Source of the DNA: Alphaproteobacteria bacterium
GTDB taxonomy: Bacteria > Pseudomonadota > Alphaproteobacteria > SMXP01
Direction: 5' to 3'
DNA: 39,582 bases
NCBI GenBank assembly: GCA_028285305.1
Contig: JANQPV010000007.1
Span: 1-39,582, forward strand
The translations under genes were made by a program, and so were the position numbers. The notes under the pieces are model-generated. The model searched no databases, was not told where the DNA came from, and worked only from the letters and a program-made list of their open reading frames with translations. This document shows positions 1-9,269 of the stretch, in pieces; the stretch's first letter is position 1, and every line of letters starts with the position of its first letter.

Positions 1-94
1 CCAGGTGAAGTGGAATCCGGTTCACCGTCAGGAAACGCGCAAAACAAGGAATCTGGAGCCGTTTTGTGTTTCCGTCAAAACCAAAACGGCTCTA
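1..94 (-). repeat. RIME-like palindromic mosaic element, copy 1 (at the dapB stop codon)
   Basis: Read on the minus strand, the element begins with the dapB stop codon (TAGAGCC...). It contains a hairpin whose arms are GAGCCGTTTTG and CAAAACGGCTC, then a second palindrome with outer arm GGAAACGC and inner arms GGTGAA/TTCACC, and it runs off the window edge. It is nearly identical to the copy at 39486-39582 (one visible difference over 94 bases) and shares about 70 bases with the copy ending at 13156. The composite palindrome architecture resembles the intergenic mosaic elements described in rhizobia; membership of a named family is inferred. No T-run follows the stem, so it is not a textbook terminator, although it lies exactly where the dapB mRNA would end. 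Confidence 0.85.
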
Positions 95-898
95 GAGCAC
101 CAACACATCCGCCATCGAATAAAGGCCGGGCTTTTTGTCCCGCGCCCAGAGTGCCGCTTTCACGGCGCCTTTGGCAAAAATGGATCGGTCCGCCGCCTTG
201 TGGACCAGCTCAATCCGTTCGTCTTCGGAGGTGAACAGCACCGTGTGCTCACCGACGACGGCCCCGCCGCGCAAAGCGGCAAAGCCGATGCTCCCTTTTT
301 TGCGTTCACCGGTAATGCCGTCGCGGCCGCGATCCCAAACGTCGGCCAGCTGAACATTGCGTCCGTCAGCGGCGGCTGCACCCAGCATGAGCGCGGTGCC
401 GGAGGGCGCATCAACTTTGTGCTTGTGGTGCATTTCGAGAACCTCGATGTCGAAGTCTTCATCCAAGAGTTCCGCAACGCGTCGGGTCAGCTGAACGAGA
501 AGATTGACGCCCAAGCTCATATTGCCCGCTTTTACTATGGGGATCGTCTTTCCGGCGTCCTGGATATGCTGCTCTTGCTCCGCCGTGAACCCCGTGGTGC
601 CGATAATGTGACGCAGACCTTTTGCTTTGCTTACCTCGAGGGTCTCTAGAGTCGGCTCCGGCAAGCTGAATTCAATGACCGCATCGCAATTGGCGAGAGC
701 CGCGTCCCGATTGTCCGTAAGCGCCACGCCCAGACCGCCGACACCTGCAATCTCACCGGCATCTTTACCCAGCAGCGCGTGCCCCGGCGCGTCTAAGGCG
801 CCGGCGAGCTCACAGTTTTCCGTTTGCTGAACAGTGCGAATGAGCATCTGGCCCATGCGGCCGGCCGCGCCGGCGATTGCTATGCGGTAAGGTGACAT
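92..898 (-). CDS. dapB: 4-hydroxy-tetrahydrodipicolinate reductase
   Basis: Cytoplasmic enzyme that reduces hydroxy-tetrahydrodipicolinate with NAD(P)H in lysine and meso-diaminopimelate synthesis, so it feeds peptidoglycan. The N-terminal Rossmann loop reads AGAAGRMG, and the family signature EMHHKHKVDAPSGTA (substrate-binding histidines and lysine) lies mid-protein. The length of 268 residues is normal. An in-frame TTG lies two codons upstream at 904, but the ATG at 898 has an AGGT-type ribosome site at good spacing and gives the usual MSPYRIAIAG start. It lies downstream of dnaJ on the same strand, with a 149-base gap containing a small dyad. Its stop codon TAG is the first triplet of a repeated palindromic element. 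Confidence 0.96.
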   Translation of the reverse strand: MSPYRIAIAGAAGRMGQMLIRTVQQTENCELAGALDAPGHALLGKDAGEIAGVGGLGVALTDNRDAALANCDAVIEFSLPEPTLETLEVSKAKGLRHIIGTTGFTAEQEQHIQDAGKTIPIVKAGNMSLGVNLLVQLTRRVAELLDEDFDIEVLEMHHKHKVDAPSGTALMLGAAAADGRNVQLADVWDRGRDGITGERKKGSIGFAALRGGAVVGEHTVLFTSEDERIELVHKAADRSIFAKGAVKAALWARDKKPGLYSMADVLVL

Positions 899-992
899 GA
901 TCAACCTGCATTATTCGGGAACGGGACCCTTCAAAGGAAGGGAAATCCATAACAAACCCCACATGGGCTGGGAAGACGAGGATTTCATCCCA

Positions 993-1013
993 AGATCACG
1001 CCCGCAATGATCT
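993..1013 (-). other. short dyad in the dnaJ-dapB gap
   Basis: A perfect 6-bp inverted repeat (AGATCA/TGATCT, 9-base loop) lies between the dnaJ stop and the dapB start. No T-run follows on the minus strand, so it is not clearly a terminator. It could be an mRNA processing or stability hairpin, or chance. Confidence 0.3.
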
Positions 1014-1047
1014 AACTGGTGGTCAGAAGAACGGGCTCAAACGCACC

Positions 1048-2187
1048 TTAGTCGCTCAGCTCTTCCCAGAATTGTTTGACTTTAGAGAAAAAGCCGGCGG
1101 TCTGGGGATTGTTCTTCGAGTCGCTGGTGGCTTCGAACTCTTTCATCAGTTCTTTTTGCTTTCTGGTCAGCTTCACCGGTGTTTCGACAATCGTCTGGAC
1201 GTAGAGATCGCCTTTTCCCTGGCCCCGCAAGCCGGGCATACCCTTGGTCTTAAGCCGGAATTGCTTGCCTGTCTGCGTGCCTTCCGGCACGGAGATGCGC
1301 GCGCGCCCACCGCCCAGGGTGGGGATCTCCATCTGACCGCCGAGCGCGGCTGTGGTAAAGGAAATCGGTACCCGGCAGAACAGATCCATGCCGTCCCGCT
1401 GAAAGATTTCGTGGGGCGCGACAGAGAGGAATACATAAAGGTCGCCGGGCGATCCGCCGCGCACACCAGCCTCACCTTCGCCGGCAAGTCGGATCCGTGT
1501 CCCTTCCTCGACCCCCTCGGGAATGTTAATGGAGAGTGTGCGGTCCTTCTGTACACGGCCGGTTCCTGCACAAATCTCGCAAGGATCTTGAATAATGCGC
1601 CCTTGACCCTGACAGGTCGGGCAGGTGCGCTCTACCGTGAAGAAGCCTTGCTGGGACCGGACTTTGCCATGCCCATTGCAGGTTGGACAGATCGTTGGTT
1701 CCGCCCCCTCGGCCGCGCCGGTCCCTTCACACGCTTCGCAAGCCACGGAAGAGGGGACATGAATATCGACTTTCTTGCCGGAGTGGGCGTCCTCGAGCGA
1801 GATCTCAAGATTGTATCTGAGGTCGCTGCCGCGATTGCGCTGGCCGCCGCGGCGTCCACCGCCGCCCATAAAGTCGCTGAAGAGGTCGTCAAAGACATCC
1901 GCAAAGCTGGAGCCGAAGCCGAACTCTTGACCAAAGCCCCGCGCCCCGGCGCCGCCGGTCCCGTCGAACGCCGCATGGCCAAATTGATCGTAGGCGGCGC
2001 GGCGCTGATCGTCCTTGAGAATATCGTAGGCTTCGTTGATTTCTTTGAAGCGCATTTCAGCGTCTTCATCACCTGGATTGCGGTCCGGATGATATTTCAT
2101 GGCCAGCTTCCGGAACGCACTCTTGAGCTGATCCGGCTCGGCACCCCGGTCAACGCCAAGTGTTTCGTAGTAACAACGCTTCGCCAT
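1048..2187 (-). CDS. dnaJ: chaperone protein DnaJ (Hsp40)
   Basis: J-domain co-chaperone that stimulates DnaK ATPase and delivers unfolded substrates. The J domain covers residues 1-70 with the HPD tripeptide at 33-35. A Gly/Phe-rich linker follows (about 75-125). Four zinc-binding CxxCxGxG repeats follow ([32 protein letters not shown]), so this is a type I DnaJ with two zinc centres. The C-terminal substrate-binding domains run to the end, and 379 residues is normal. A GAGGGA ribosome site precedes the ATG. It is separated from dnaK by about 100 bases containing a stem-loop, and is most likely co-transcribed with dnaK from the heat-shock promoter. Confidence 0.98.
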   Translation of the reverse strand: MAKRCYYETLGVDRGAEPDQLKSAFRKLAMKYHPDRNPGDEDAEMRFKEINEAYDILKDDQRRAAYDQFGHAAFDGTGGAGARGFGQEFGFGSSFADVFDDLFSDFMGGGGRRGGQRNRGSDLRYNLEISLEDAHSGKKVDIHVPSSVACEACEGTGAAEGAEPTICPTCNGHGKVRSQQGFFTVERTCPTCQGQGRIIQDPCEICAGTGRVQKDRTLSINIPEGVEEGTRIRLAGEGEAGVRGGSPGDLYVFLSVAPHEIFQRDGMDLFCRVPISFTTAALGGQMEIPTLGGGRARISVPEGTQTGKQFRLKTKGMPGLRGQGKGDLYVQTIVETPVKLTRKQKELMKEFEATSDSKNNPQTAGFFSKVKQFWEELSD

Positions 2188-2236
2188 TTTCCCTCACGCG
2201 TCGAAACAGGTATCCCCGCCTACCTCGAATGTTAGG

Positions 2237-2269
2237 AAGGGATGTTACACATCATGTGCTCCATCCCTT
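2237..2269 (-). other. stem-loop in the dnaK-dnaJ intergenic region
   Basis: An 8-bp outer stem (AAGGGATG/CATCCCTT) encloses a second 5-bp dyad (CACAT-C-ATGTG). There is no downstream T-run in the direction of transcription, so it is more likely a processing, stability or partial attenuation element setting the dnaK:dnaJ ratio than a full terminator. The stem is seen directly; the role is inferred. Confidence 0.5.
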
Positions 2270-2290
2270 ACCGGCATTCGTTCGACTAGC

Positions 2291-4228
2291 TTAAGCTTGC
2301 TTCTTCTGATTGTCGTCGTCAACTTCTTCGAAATCCGCATCGACGACGTCGTCATCCTGCGATGACGCCGCTTCTTCGCGGGCCGCATCTGCGGCCGCTG
2401 CAGCCGCACCGCCATCATCCGTTTGCGAGTAGATCTCCTCGCCGAGACGCATCTGCGCTTGCTCCAGCGCCTCTAGTTTCGCTTTCAGCCCCGATGATTC
2501 GTCCGCCTCGAGAGCGCTCTTCAATTCGGCAAGAGCCGTTTCGACACCGGATTTCACCTCGTCCGAGACTTTGTCACCGTGCTCTTCGAGCATTTTCTCC
2601 GTGTCATGAACTTTTGCCTCGGCCAGGTTCTTCGTCTCGGCCGCCTCACGGCGCTCTTTGTCTTCGTCGGCAAACTTTTCGGCATCCTTGACCATCTTTT
2701 CGATGTCGTCATCTGAGAGACCGCCGGACGCTTGGATCCGAATCTGTTGCTCTTTGTTGGTCGCCTTGTCCTTCGCGGAAACATTCACAATACCGTTCGC
2801 ATCGATGTCGAAGGTCACTTCAATTTGCGGCACGCCTCTCGGTGCCGGCGGAATTCCGACAAGATCGAACTGTCCTAGCATCTTGTTGTCGGCGGCCATT
2901 TCGCGTTCACCCTGGAACACGCGGATGGTCACTGCGCTCTGATTGTTTTCCGCAGTGGAAAAGATCTGCGACTTCTTGGTTGGGATGGTCGTGTTGCGGT
3001 CGATGAGCCGTGTAAACACACCGCCCAAAGTCTCAATGCCGAGAGACAACGGCGTCACATCCAGAAGGAGGACATCTTTAACGTCGCCTTGCAAAACACC
3101 GGCTTGGATGGCGGCGCCCATTGCGACAACCTCGTCGGGGTTGACGCCTTTGTGCGGCTCTTTCCCGAAGAAGTTCTTCACGACCTCTTGGATCTTGGGC
3201 ATGCGGGTCATACCGCCCACAAGCACCACTTCGTCGATTTCGCCCGCATTCAGACCGGCATCCTTGAGAGCAGCTTTGCACGGCTCTACAGTGCGTTGCA
3301 CCAGGTCCTCGACCAGGGCTTCGAACTTCGCCCGAGTCAGCTTCATGGTCAGGTGTTTCGGCCCGGCCTGATCGGCGGTGATGAAGGGCAAATTGATCTC
3401 GGTCTGCGTCGACGAAGAAAGTTCGATCTTGGCCTTCTCAGCGGCTTCCTTGAGCCGTTGAAGAGCAAGACGATCATCGCGCAGATTGATTCCGTTCTCT
3501 TTCTTGAATTCGTCGGCAAGATACTCAACGAGACGAATGTCAAAATCTTCGCCGCCGAGGAAAGTGTCACCATTGGTGGATTTGACCTCGAACACTCCGT
3601 CGCCAATTTCCAAAACGGAAACGTCAAATGTACCGCCGCCGAGGTCGTAAACGGCGATGGTCTTGCCGCCTTCGGCTTTGTCGAGCCCATAAGCCAGCGA
3701 GGCCGCCGTCGGCTCGTTGATGATCCGCAGCACCTCTAATCCGGCGATCTTTCCGGCGTCTTTGGTCGCTTGGCGTTGGGCGTCGTTAAAGTAGGCGGGA
3801 ACGGTAATGACGGCCTGGGTGACGGTTTCGCCGAGATATGCTTCCGCCGTTTCCTTCATCTTCTGGAGAATGAAGGCCGAAATCTGGGATGGAGAATACT
3901 GTTCGGTTTCTCTCCCCTGCACCCAAGCATCGCCGTTGTCAGCCTTAATGATTTGATAGGGCACCATATCCATGTCTTTACGCGTGGTCGGATCGTCAAA
4001 CTGGCGTCCAATGAGGCGCTTTATCGCAAAGAACGTATGCTCAGGATTGGTGACGGCTTGCCGTTTTGCCGGTTGTCCGGTCAGTCGTTCGCCTTCGTCG
4101 GTAAATGCAACGACAGAGGGAGTTGTGCGGGTACCTTCAGAGTTTTCAATGACCCGCGGCTCGCTGCCTTCCATAACGGCGACGCAAGAATTTGTTGTAC
4201 CGAGGTCGATACCAATGACTTTTGCCAT
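2291..4228 (-). CDS. dnaK: molecular chaperone DnaK (Hsp70)
   Basis: ATP-driven chaperone working with DnaJ and GrpE. The N-terminal nucleotide-binding domain opens with [11 protein letters not shown] and carries the phosphate-2 motif DLGGGTFD and the adenosine motif [11 protein letters not shown]. The interdomain linker [13 protein letters not shown] is followed by the substrate-binding domain and a helical lid. The C-terminus is acidic ([15 protein letters not shown]) before a short basic tail, as in other bacterial DnaKs. The length of 645 residues is standard. The start has an AGGAG ribosome site about 8 bases upstream. A sigma32-like promoter lies about 95 bases upstream, and dnaJ follows on the same strand. 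Confidence 0.99.
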   Translation of the reverse strand: MAKVIGIDLGTTNSCVAVMEGSEPRVIENSEGTRTTPSVVAFTDEGERLTGQPAKRQAVTNPEHTFFAIKRLIGRQFDDPTTRKDMDMVPYQIIKADNGDAWVQGRETEQYSPSQISAFILQKMKETAEAYLGETVTQAVITVPAYFNDAQRQATKDAGKIAGLEVLRIINEPTAASLAYGLDKAEGGKTIAVYDLGGGTFDVSVLEIGDGVFEVKSTNGDTFLGGEDFDIRLVEYLADEFKKENGINLRDDRLALQRLKEAAEKAKIELSSSTQTEINLPFITADQAGPKHLTMKLTRAKFEALVEDLVQRTVEPCKAALKDAGLNAGEIDEVVLVGGMTRMPKIQEVVKNFFGKEPHKGVNPDEVVAMGAAIQAGVLQGDVKDVLLLDVTPLSLGIETLGGVFTRLIDRNTTIPTKKSQIFSTAENNQSAVTIRVFQGEREMAADNKMLGQFDLVGIPPAPRGVPQIEVTFDIDANGIVNVSAKDKATNKEQQIRIQASGGLSDDDIEKMVKDAEKFADEDKERREAAETKNLAEAKVHDTEKMLEEHGDKVSDEVKSGVETALAELKSALEADESSGLKAKLEALEQAQMRLGEEIYSQTDDGGAAAAAADAAREEAASSQDDDVVDADFEEVDDDNQKKQA

Positions 4229-4321
4229 GTCAACTGTTCTCCTGTGGCGGATTGCCTAGGCCACGTGGCACCCAGAAAATCCCCTAGTTGAAATGTGGTT
4301 ATTCCGGTTGATTAGCTTCGG

Positions 4322-4350
4322 ATATAAGAACGCATTTGGACCAGTGCAAG
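4322..4350 (-). promoter_or_regulatory. candidate heat-shock (sigma32/RpoH) promoter of dnaK
   Basis: On the minus strand a -35-like CTTGCA (plus 4345-4350) and a -10-like TTATAT (plus 4322-4327) are separated by 17 bases, in the grpE-dnaK gap. The CTTG core and the spacing agree with alphaproteobacterial RpoH promoters; the -10 is less characteristic. The predicted leader to the dnaK ATG is roughly 85 bases. Confidence 0.55.
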
Positions 4351-4395
4351 CGCGATCTCTTGTGGATAGTGTGAATCATCACCGTGCGTGACCGG

Positions 4396-5103
4396 TTAAG
4401 CGGTCGTGTTAACAGTGCTGCCGAGGTCGGGGCCGTCCTCTCCTTCGGCTGCCTCGTTGGTGCTCGTTGCGTCCGATCCGTCGCCGGGGTTGGCTTGTGC
4501 GCTCGCCCCGCCTTTTGACACTACGACCATCGCTGGACGAATCAGTCGCGTTTCGAGGCTATAGCCTGTTTGAGTAACCTCGACAACGGATCCCGAAGGA
4601 TGTTCCGGGCTGGGAATCTCTGCAATGGCTTGATGAAGATTGGGATCGAACTTCTCGCCGGCTTGAGGCCGCACTTGGCTCAAACCGTTTTTCTCAAATG
4701 CGCTTGAGAGCTCGCGCTCGGTCATTTCTATGCCGACGATGAAGTTCTTGAGCGGCTCTCCACCGCTTTGGCGCACATCATCACTGATGCTCGTGAGGGC
4801 TCGCTCGAAATTGTCGGCCACTGAAATCAAATCGCGGCAAAACCCGGCGATACCGAATTTCGCAGCATCGTTGCGTTCCTTTTCAAGGCGTTTGCGGACA
4901 TTTTCAACTTCGGCGATCGTCCTTAAGAGCCGATCCTTGAGATCGGCATTCTCGGCTTGCAAGGTCTCGATCTGAGCCTCCAAAGAGATGCCTTCGCCTT
5001 CATTCTTTGGCTCTTGGGCCGACGCTTGTGCATCATCCGCCTTGTGTTCAGTTGAGTCCGATTCGGTGGAGTTTGAATCGATCTCCCCGGAGGGGTCACT
5101 CAT
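4396..5103 (-). CDS. grpE: nucleotide exchange factor GrpE
   Basis: Exchanges ADP for ATP on DnaK and acts as a thermosensor in the chaperone cycle. An acidic disordered N-terminus is followed by a long coiled coil (EAQIETLQAENADLKDRLLRT region, then VENVRKRLEKER) and the beta-rich head with the conserved stretch NLHQAI. The reading frame is open to an ATG at 5169 that overlaps the hrcA stop (TAATG). The internal ATG at 5103 (MSDPSGE) is preferred because it has an AAGGA ribosome site about 8 bases upstream, while the upstream ATG has none visible; translational coupling from hrcA remains possible. The extended Ser/Thr/Ala/Gly-rich C-terminal tail is probably disordered. Confidence 0.93.
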   Translation of the reverse strand: MSDPSGEIDSNSTESDSTEHKADDAQASAQEPKNEGEGISLEAQIETLQAENADLKDRLLRTIAEVENVRKRLEKERNDAAKFGIAGFCRDLISVADNFERALTSISDDVRQSGGEPLKNFIVGIEMTERELSSAFEKNGLSQVRPQAGEKFDPNLHQAIAEIPSPEHPSGSVVEVTQTGYSLETRLIRPAMVVVSKGGASAQANPGDGSDATSTNEAAEGEDGPDLGSTVNTTA

Positions 5104-5168
5104 ACCTGAGTCCTTTCTTCGTATCGGCACAATTCGTTCAGATTGAACGTTTGGTTCGCAGGCAGCCA

Positions 5169-6230
5169 TTAAGAGGACATGAGCCGCCCAACCACCTTCG
5201 CTGTGTAGTCCACGAGCGGAACGATTCGCGCATAGTTTAGCCGTGTTGGACCAATAACGCCAATGGCGCCAACAATCTTCTGCGATTTGCCTATATAGGG
5301 CGAAATTATCAAGGAAGAACCCGACATGCTGAATAATTTTGTTTCCGAGCCAATGAACACTTTGACGCCGGGGCCGTCTTTGGCCAGTTCGATCAGTTGA
5401 ACAAGATCTTGCTTATGCTCCAAGTCGTCGAACAACAGCCGCACACGCTCAATGTCCTCAGCGGCATCAAGTTCTTCTAGGAGGTTTGATCGTCCTCGGA
5501 TAATCAACGTGCTCGAGGGGTCGGTATTACCGGCCCATTGCGCAAGCCCCTCGTCAACCAGGCGGGCCGTTAACTCGTTAAGTTCCAGGCGTGCTTTTTC
5601 CGTTGCCCTTTGAATATCCTCACGAGCCTCAGCAAGGGTTTTGCCGCGGATGTTTGCGTTGAGAAAGTTGCTCGCTTCCAGGAGGACGGAAGGCGGCATT
5701 CCGGCGGGCGTTTCAATCAAACGGTTTTCCACGCTGCCGTCTTCGCTCACGATAATGGCAAGGGCTTGCTGAGCGCCCACGGCAACGAATTCCATGTGTT
5801 TGATGGGCGTATCGTATTTCGGAGTAGCGACGAGCCCGGCACATTGGGATAGTCCCGACAAGAGCCCGGTCGCCTCAGTGAGCAAGTCTTCAAGTTGTTT
5901 TTCGGAGCTAGAGAGCCGGTGCTCAATGTCCAACCGGTCGCGCTCTTCCAAACCACCGACTTCCAATAGCCCATCGACGAAGAGGCGCAGACCCAAATGT
6001 GTTGGAATACGGCCCGCGCTCGTGTGAGGGGAATCAAGCAAGCCCATCCGCTCCAAATCGGACATCACGTTCCGAATGGTGGCGGCCGACAAATTCATGT
6101 CGTCCCGTTGGGAGATCGTGCGCGATCCCACCGGCTCACCGGTATCCAGGTACGTGTCGACGATCTCGCGGAATATGGCGCGGGACCGCTCATCCAAGTT
6201 AAACCCGCCAATTGGGGATCCGTCTGACAT
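5169..6230 (-). CDS. hrcA: heat-inducible transcription repressor HrcA
   Basis: Repressor of class I heat-shock genes, normally acting at CIRCE operators. The N-terminal winged helix (about residues 1-80) includes VDTYLDTGEPVGSRT and the DNA-recognition segment SAATIRNVMSDLE followed by GLLDSPHTSAGRIPT. The GAF-like and dimerisation segments end with IGVIGPTRLNY near the C-terminus. At 353 residues it is typical. It is the first gene of an hrcA-grpE pair and diverges from rph. I saw no CIRCE-type dyad (TTAGCACTC-N9-GAGTGCTAA) upstream of hrcA, grpE or dnaK, so its target is presumably groESL elsewhere, as in many alphaproteobacteria. Confidence 0.97.
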   Translation of the reverse strand: MSDGSPIGGFNLDERSRAIFREIVDTYLDTGEPVGSRTISQRDDMNLSAATIRNVMSDLERMGLLDSPHTSAGRIPTHLGLRLFVDGLLEVGGLEERDRLDIEHRLSSSEKQLEDLLTEATGLLSGLSQCAGLVATPKYDTPIKHMEFVAVGAQQALAIIVSEDGSVENRLIETPAGMPPSVLLEASNFLNANIRGKTLAEAREDIQRATEKARLELNELTARLVDEGLAQWAGNTDPSSTLIIRGRSNLLEELDAAEDIERVRLLFDDLEHKQDLVQLIELAKDGPGVKVFIGSETKLFSMSGSSLIISPYIGKSQKIVGAIGVIGPTRLNYARIVPLVDYTAKVVGRLMSS

Positions 6231-6344
6231 CAGTCTCTCGTGGTCATCGGCAAGGAACTATAGTAATTGCCATGCACATTTAATCTTGAGTGAACAGATT
6301 TTAACAATCGGTGCAAACAATTCAAATCTGGAAAGGGGTGGGGA

Positions 6345-7058
6345 ATGCGGCCATCGAATAGAGAAAAAGCACAACTGCGGGATGTTTCCTTCGAGATGGG
6401 TGCGATCAAGAACGCAGAAGGCTCGTGCATGGCCAAATTCGGCGATACCCATGTTCTGTGCACGGCAAGCGTGGAAGACAGAGTGCCGCCCTTTTTGCGC
6501 AATTCAGGCCAGGGGTGGGTCACGGCTGAATATGGCATGCTGCCGCGCTCGACAAACTCGCGCATGCGCCGGGAAGCCCGCGAAGGCAAACAGTCAGGCC
6601 GCACACAGGAGATCCAGCGTTTGGTCGGCCGCTCGCTTCGGGCGGTTGTGGACATGGGTCAACTCGGGGAGCGCCAAATCGTAGTCGACTGCGACGTCAT
6701 CCAGGCGGACGGCGGGACACGGACAGCGGCTATCACCGGCGGCTGGCTCGCGCTTTATGAGTGCGTCGAATTCCTAAGGTCGACTGAACTCATCAAGTCC
6801 AATCCAATAACCGACCACGTAGCCGCAATATCCTGCGGAATATATGCCGGCGCGGCGGTTTTGGATTTGGATTATGCCGAAGATTCCTCTGCCGAAACGG
6901 ATGCAAATTTTGTGATGACCGGGGCTGGCGGGCTCGTCGAGATCCAGGCGACGGCCGAACAGGACCCGTTCTCTGAGAGTCAGTTCAGCGAGTTGCTCGG
7001 CCTCGCAAAAGACGGCATCGCACAGCTGGTGCAGATGCAAAAGGCAGCCATTGCATGA
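6345..7058 (+). CDS. rph: ribonuclease PH
   Basis: Phosphate-dependent 3'-5' exoribonuclease that trims tRNA 3' ends. The start [17 protein letters not shown], the segment [13 protein letters not shown] (phosphate and RNA-binding arginines), [17 protein letters not shown] and [18 protein letters not shown] are all diagnostic. The length of 237 residues matches the family. It is the first gene of a tight operon: its stop overlaps the rdgB start by four bases (ATGA). A purine-rich GGAAAGGGGTGGGG sequence precedes the ATG. It is divergent from hrcA across a 114-base shared promoter region. Confidence 0.98.
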   Translation: MRPSNREKAQLRDVSFEMGAIKNAEGSCMAKFGDTHVLCTASVEDRVPPFLRNSGQGWVTAEYGMLPRSTNSRMRREAREGKQSGRTQEIQRLVGRSLRAVVDMGQLGERQIVVDCDVIQADGGTRTAAITGGWLALYECVEFLRSTELIKSNPITDHVAAISCGIYAGAAVLDLDYAEDSSAETDANFVMTGAGGLVEIQATAEQDPFSESQFSELLGLAKDGIAQLVQMQKAAIA

Positions 7059-7669
7059 CGTGCGGCCTGAAAGCTGGCGAAAAGCTGGTCATTGCGAGCC
7101 ACAATGCGGGCAAAGTCAAAGAAATTTCCGCGCTCTTGGCGCCTTACAGGGTGAATTGCATTTCCGCAGGCGAGCTCAATTTGCCCGAGCCCGAGGAAAC
7201 GGGGGCGACCTTCGTGGCAAACGCTGAGTTGAAGGCGGTTGCCGCTGCCACGGCAAGTGGTTTCCCGGCCTTAGCGGATGATTCCGGTCTGTGTGTGAAC
7301 GGACTTGGCGGAGATCCCGGAATCTACTCCGCCAGATGGGCGGGTCCAGAGCGGGATTTTGGCCTCGCTATGGAAAAGGTCAATCGGGCCCTGAGAAACG
7401 CAAGAACTGATGATCGATCCGCGTATTTTGTCTGCGTCTTAAGTTTGGCTTGGCCGGACGGCAACACGATGTCATTTGAGGGAAGGATTACCGGCGCGCT
7501 ATGCTGGCCGCCCCGAGGCACCAAGGGGTTTGGCTACGACCCGGTTTTTATCCCCGATGGGTACGATGAAACTTTCGGGGAAATGGACCAAGATGAAAAG
7601 CACCGAATCTCTCATCGCGCCGACGCATTTGAGAAGTTTGTCTCTTGGGCTTTCGAAGAAGCAAGGTAG
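7055..7669 (+). CDS. rdgB: dITP/XTP pyrophosphatase (RdgB/HAM1 family)
   Basis: House-cleaning nucleotidase that hydrolyses dITP, ITP and XTP to monophosphates, keeping deaminated purines out of nucleic acids. Substrate-binding [10 protein letters not shown] lies at the N-terminus, [15 protein letters not shown] with the metal-binding acidic residues in the middle, and [12 protein letters not shown] near the C-terminus. The 204-residue length is usual. The start overlaps the rph stop (ATGA), so the two are translationally coupled. The rph-rdgB-hemW order is a familiar alphaproteobacterial arrangement. Confidence 0.97.
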   Translation: MTCGLKAGEKLVIASHNAGKVKEISALLAPYRVNCISAGELNLPEPEETGATFVANAELKAVAAATASGFPALADDSGLCVNGLGGDPGIYSARWAGPERDFGLAMEKVNRALRNARTDDRSAYFVCVLSLAWPDGNTMSFEGRITGALCWPPRGTKGFGYDPVFIPDGYDETFGEMDQDEKHRISHRADAFEKFVSWAFEEAR

Positions 7670-7675
7670 GGCAAG

Positions 7676-8098
7676 GTGAGCGTGCTGATCCAAGAAAAGA
7701 CTGTCCAGGCGGCATTTGCCGAGATCCCGGAGCCATTGCGCGGCAAGTTGCTTCGCATCAGACGGCTGATCTTTGAAACGGCAGTGCGCACCGAAGGGGT
7801 AGGTGAGATCACCGAAACACTAAAGTGGGGACAGCCCAGCTATCTGACTGAGAAGCCCAAGAGTGGATCTACGATTAGATTGGGCTTTACAAAAGAAAGC
7901 CCCTCCCGAGCGGCCCTCTTTTGTCATTGTCAGACGGATCTCATTTCGTCCTATCGCGAATTATATCGGGATCAGTTCGATTTTGAGGGAAATCGCGCAC
8001 TGATCGTAAGGAGCGAGACGCCGTTCCCGAAGAAGGCTTTGTCCCATTGCATTGCCCTCGCCTTGACCTATCATCTTCGCAAGAAAAGGACAGGCTGA
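7676..8098 (+). CDS. DUF1801 (YdhG-like) domain protein
   Basis: A 140-residue cytoplasmic protein that starts with GTG six bases after rdgB. The sequence ETLKWGQPSYLTEKPKSGST followed by a glycine/Leu strand resembles the DUF1801 (YdhG/YjbR-like) fold, whose members often bind small molecules or iron-related ligands; the biochemical role here is unknown. It sits between rdgB and hemW on the same strand with a 4-base gap to hemW, so it belongs to that operon. This insertion between rdgB and hemW is less common than direct adjacency. Family assignment is by motif recognition only. Confidence 0.8.
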   Translation: MSVLIQEKTVQAAFAEIPEPLRGKLLRIRRLIFETAVRTEGVGEITETLKWGQPSYLTEKPKSGSTIRLGFTKESPSRAALFCHCQTDLISSYRELYRDQFDFEGNRALIVRSETPFPKKALSHCIALALTYHLRKKRTG

Positions 8099-8102
8099 CA
8101 TT

Positions 8103-9224
8103 TTGGCGGAACCGCTGGGCATTTACATTCACTGGCCGTTCTGCCCCAGGATATGCCCCTACTGCGATTTCAATGTCTACAAGCGCAAACCCATTGACGA
8201 AACGCTTTGGGAACAAGCGTATGTATTGGAATTGGAGCGCGTTTATGCCCGCGTGCCTGACCGCGAGCTCGTGAGCATCTACTTCGGCGGTGGCACACCG
8301 TCGTTAATGCCTATACGGATCATAAACAGAATTATTGAAGAAGCCACGAAGCTTTGGCCCGTAAGCGACAGCATCGAAATCTCGATTGAGTCGAATCCGA
8401 CACAGTCCGATGCGGATCAGTTTGAGGCCTTCAAAGGCGTCGGCATCAATCGCTTATCGCTTGGCATACAGTCTTTTGACGATGACGCGCTCGAATTTCT
8501 GGGACGCTGGCATTCCGCTGAAGAGGCGCTGTCAACTTTCAAAAAGGCACGGAACATTTTCGGCAACATCTCTTTTGATCTGATCTATGCAAGGCCCGGC
8601 CAAACGAAGCGGGATTGGGAGACAGAGCTGAGCGGCGCTCTTGCTCTGGAGCCGGATCACCTGTCTCTCTATCAGCTAACCGTCGAAGAGGGGACCGCCT
8701 TTGAAAAGGCAGTCGGGCGCGGGGATTGGGGTGAACTTGAAAGAGACCTGGCCGCCGAACTCTACGAACTCTCGCAAGATATCTGCGAAGCCGCTGGGTT
8801 TCCGGCGTATGAAATCTCCAACCACGCCTCTTCTGATTACCAGTCGCGCCACAATTTGCTCTATTGGCGATACAAAGACTACGCAGGCATCGGTCCGGGC
8901 GCCCATGGCCGACTGTGTACGGAGAATAAAAAGTTGGCAACGTACGCGCACAAACGGCCGGACAATTGGTTGGCGGCTGCGCTCGGCACTGAAGGGGGCT
9001 GGGCGGAGCAAAACATTCTGTCGCCGGCACAGCAAGCCGCGGAGCGGCTGCTGATGGGCCTTCGGATCAGCGAAGGCGTTCCCTTGGAAGCGGTGACAAA
9101 CGAAACCTCTATTCCGGATCTGATTGATCACGGATTGATTGAGCTCAAAAGTGGATGCGTTGCCGCCACCCCCGCTGGGCGCTTGGTTCTGGATGCGCTG
9201 GCTGAACGCCTCTCTGCGAGCTAG
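8103..9224 (+). CDS. hemW: HemW-type radical SAM heme chaperone
   Basis: Formerly annotated as oxygen-independent coproporphyrinogen III oxidase-like; the HemW group is known as a heme chaperone rather than a porphyrin oxidase. The 4Fe-4S/SAM motif CPRICPYC lies at residues 14-21 (Cys14, 18, 21), followed by FGGGTPSLM, ESNPTQ, RLSLGIQSFDD and the HemW-typical YEISNHA. The length of 373 residues is typical. Translation most likely starts at TTG 8103, because the next residues match the family N-terminus (GIYIHWPFC). It is the last gene of the rph operon, four bases after the DUF1801 gene. Confidence 0.94.
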   Translation: MAEPLGIYIHWPFCPRICPYCDFNVYKRKPIDETLWEQAYVLELERVYARVPDRELVSIYFGGGTPSLMPIRIINRIIEEATKLWPVSDSIEISIESNPTQSDADQFEAFKGVGINRLSLGIQSFDDDALEFLGRWHSAEEALSTFKKARNIFGNISFDLIYARPGQTKRDWETELSGALALEPDHLSLYQLTVEEGTAFEKAVGRGDWGELERDLAAELYELSQDICEAAGFPAYEISNHASSDYQSRHNLLYWRYKDYAGIGPGAHGRLCTENKKLATYAHKRPDNWLAAALGTEGGWAEQNILSPAQQAAERLLMGLRISEGVPLEAVTNETSIPDLIDHGLIELKSGCVAATPAGRLVLDALAERLSAS

Positions 9225-9269
9225 CCCCTGACCGGAAGGTTAACTCAAAAATAAGCGTCGCCGTACAAA

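Noticed and set aside
1072-2235. Long plus-strand open frame (387 codons) opposite dnaJ
   Set aside because: It is an antisense shadow of a canonical dnaJ gene in GC-rich DNA, with no family features.
3089-3739. Open frame antisense to dnaK
   Set aside because: Shadow of dnaK; the protein has no recognisable domain and no ribosome site.
6231-6344. CIRCE operator in the hrcA/rph gap
   Set aside because: No TTAGCACTC/GAGTGCTAA-type dyad is present.
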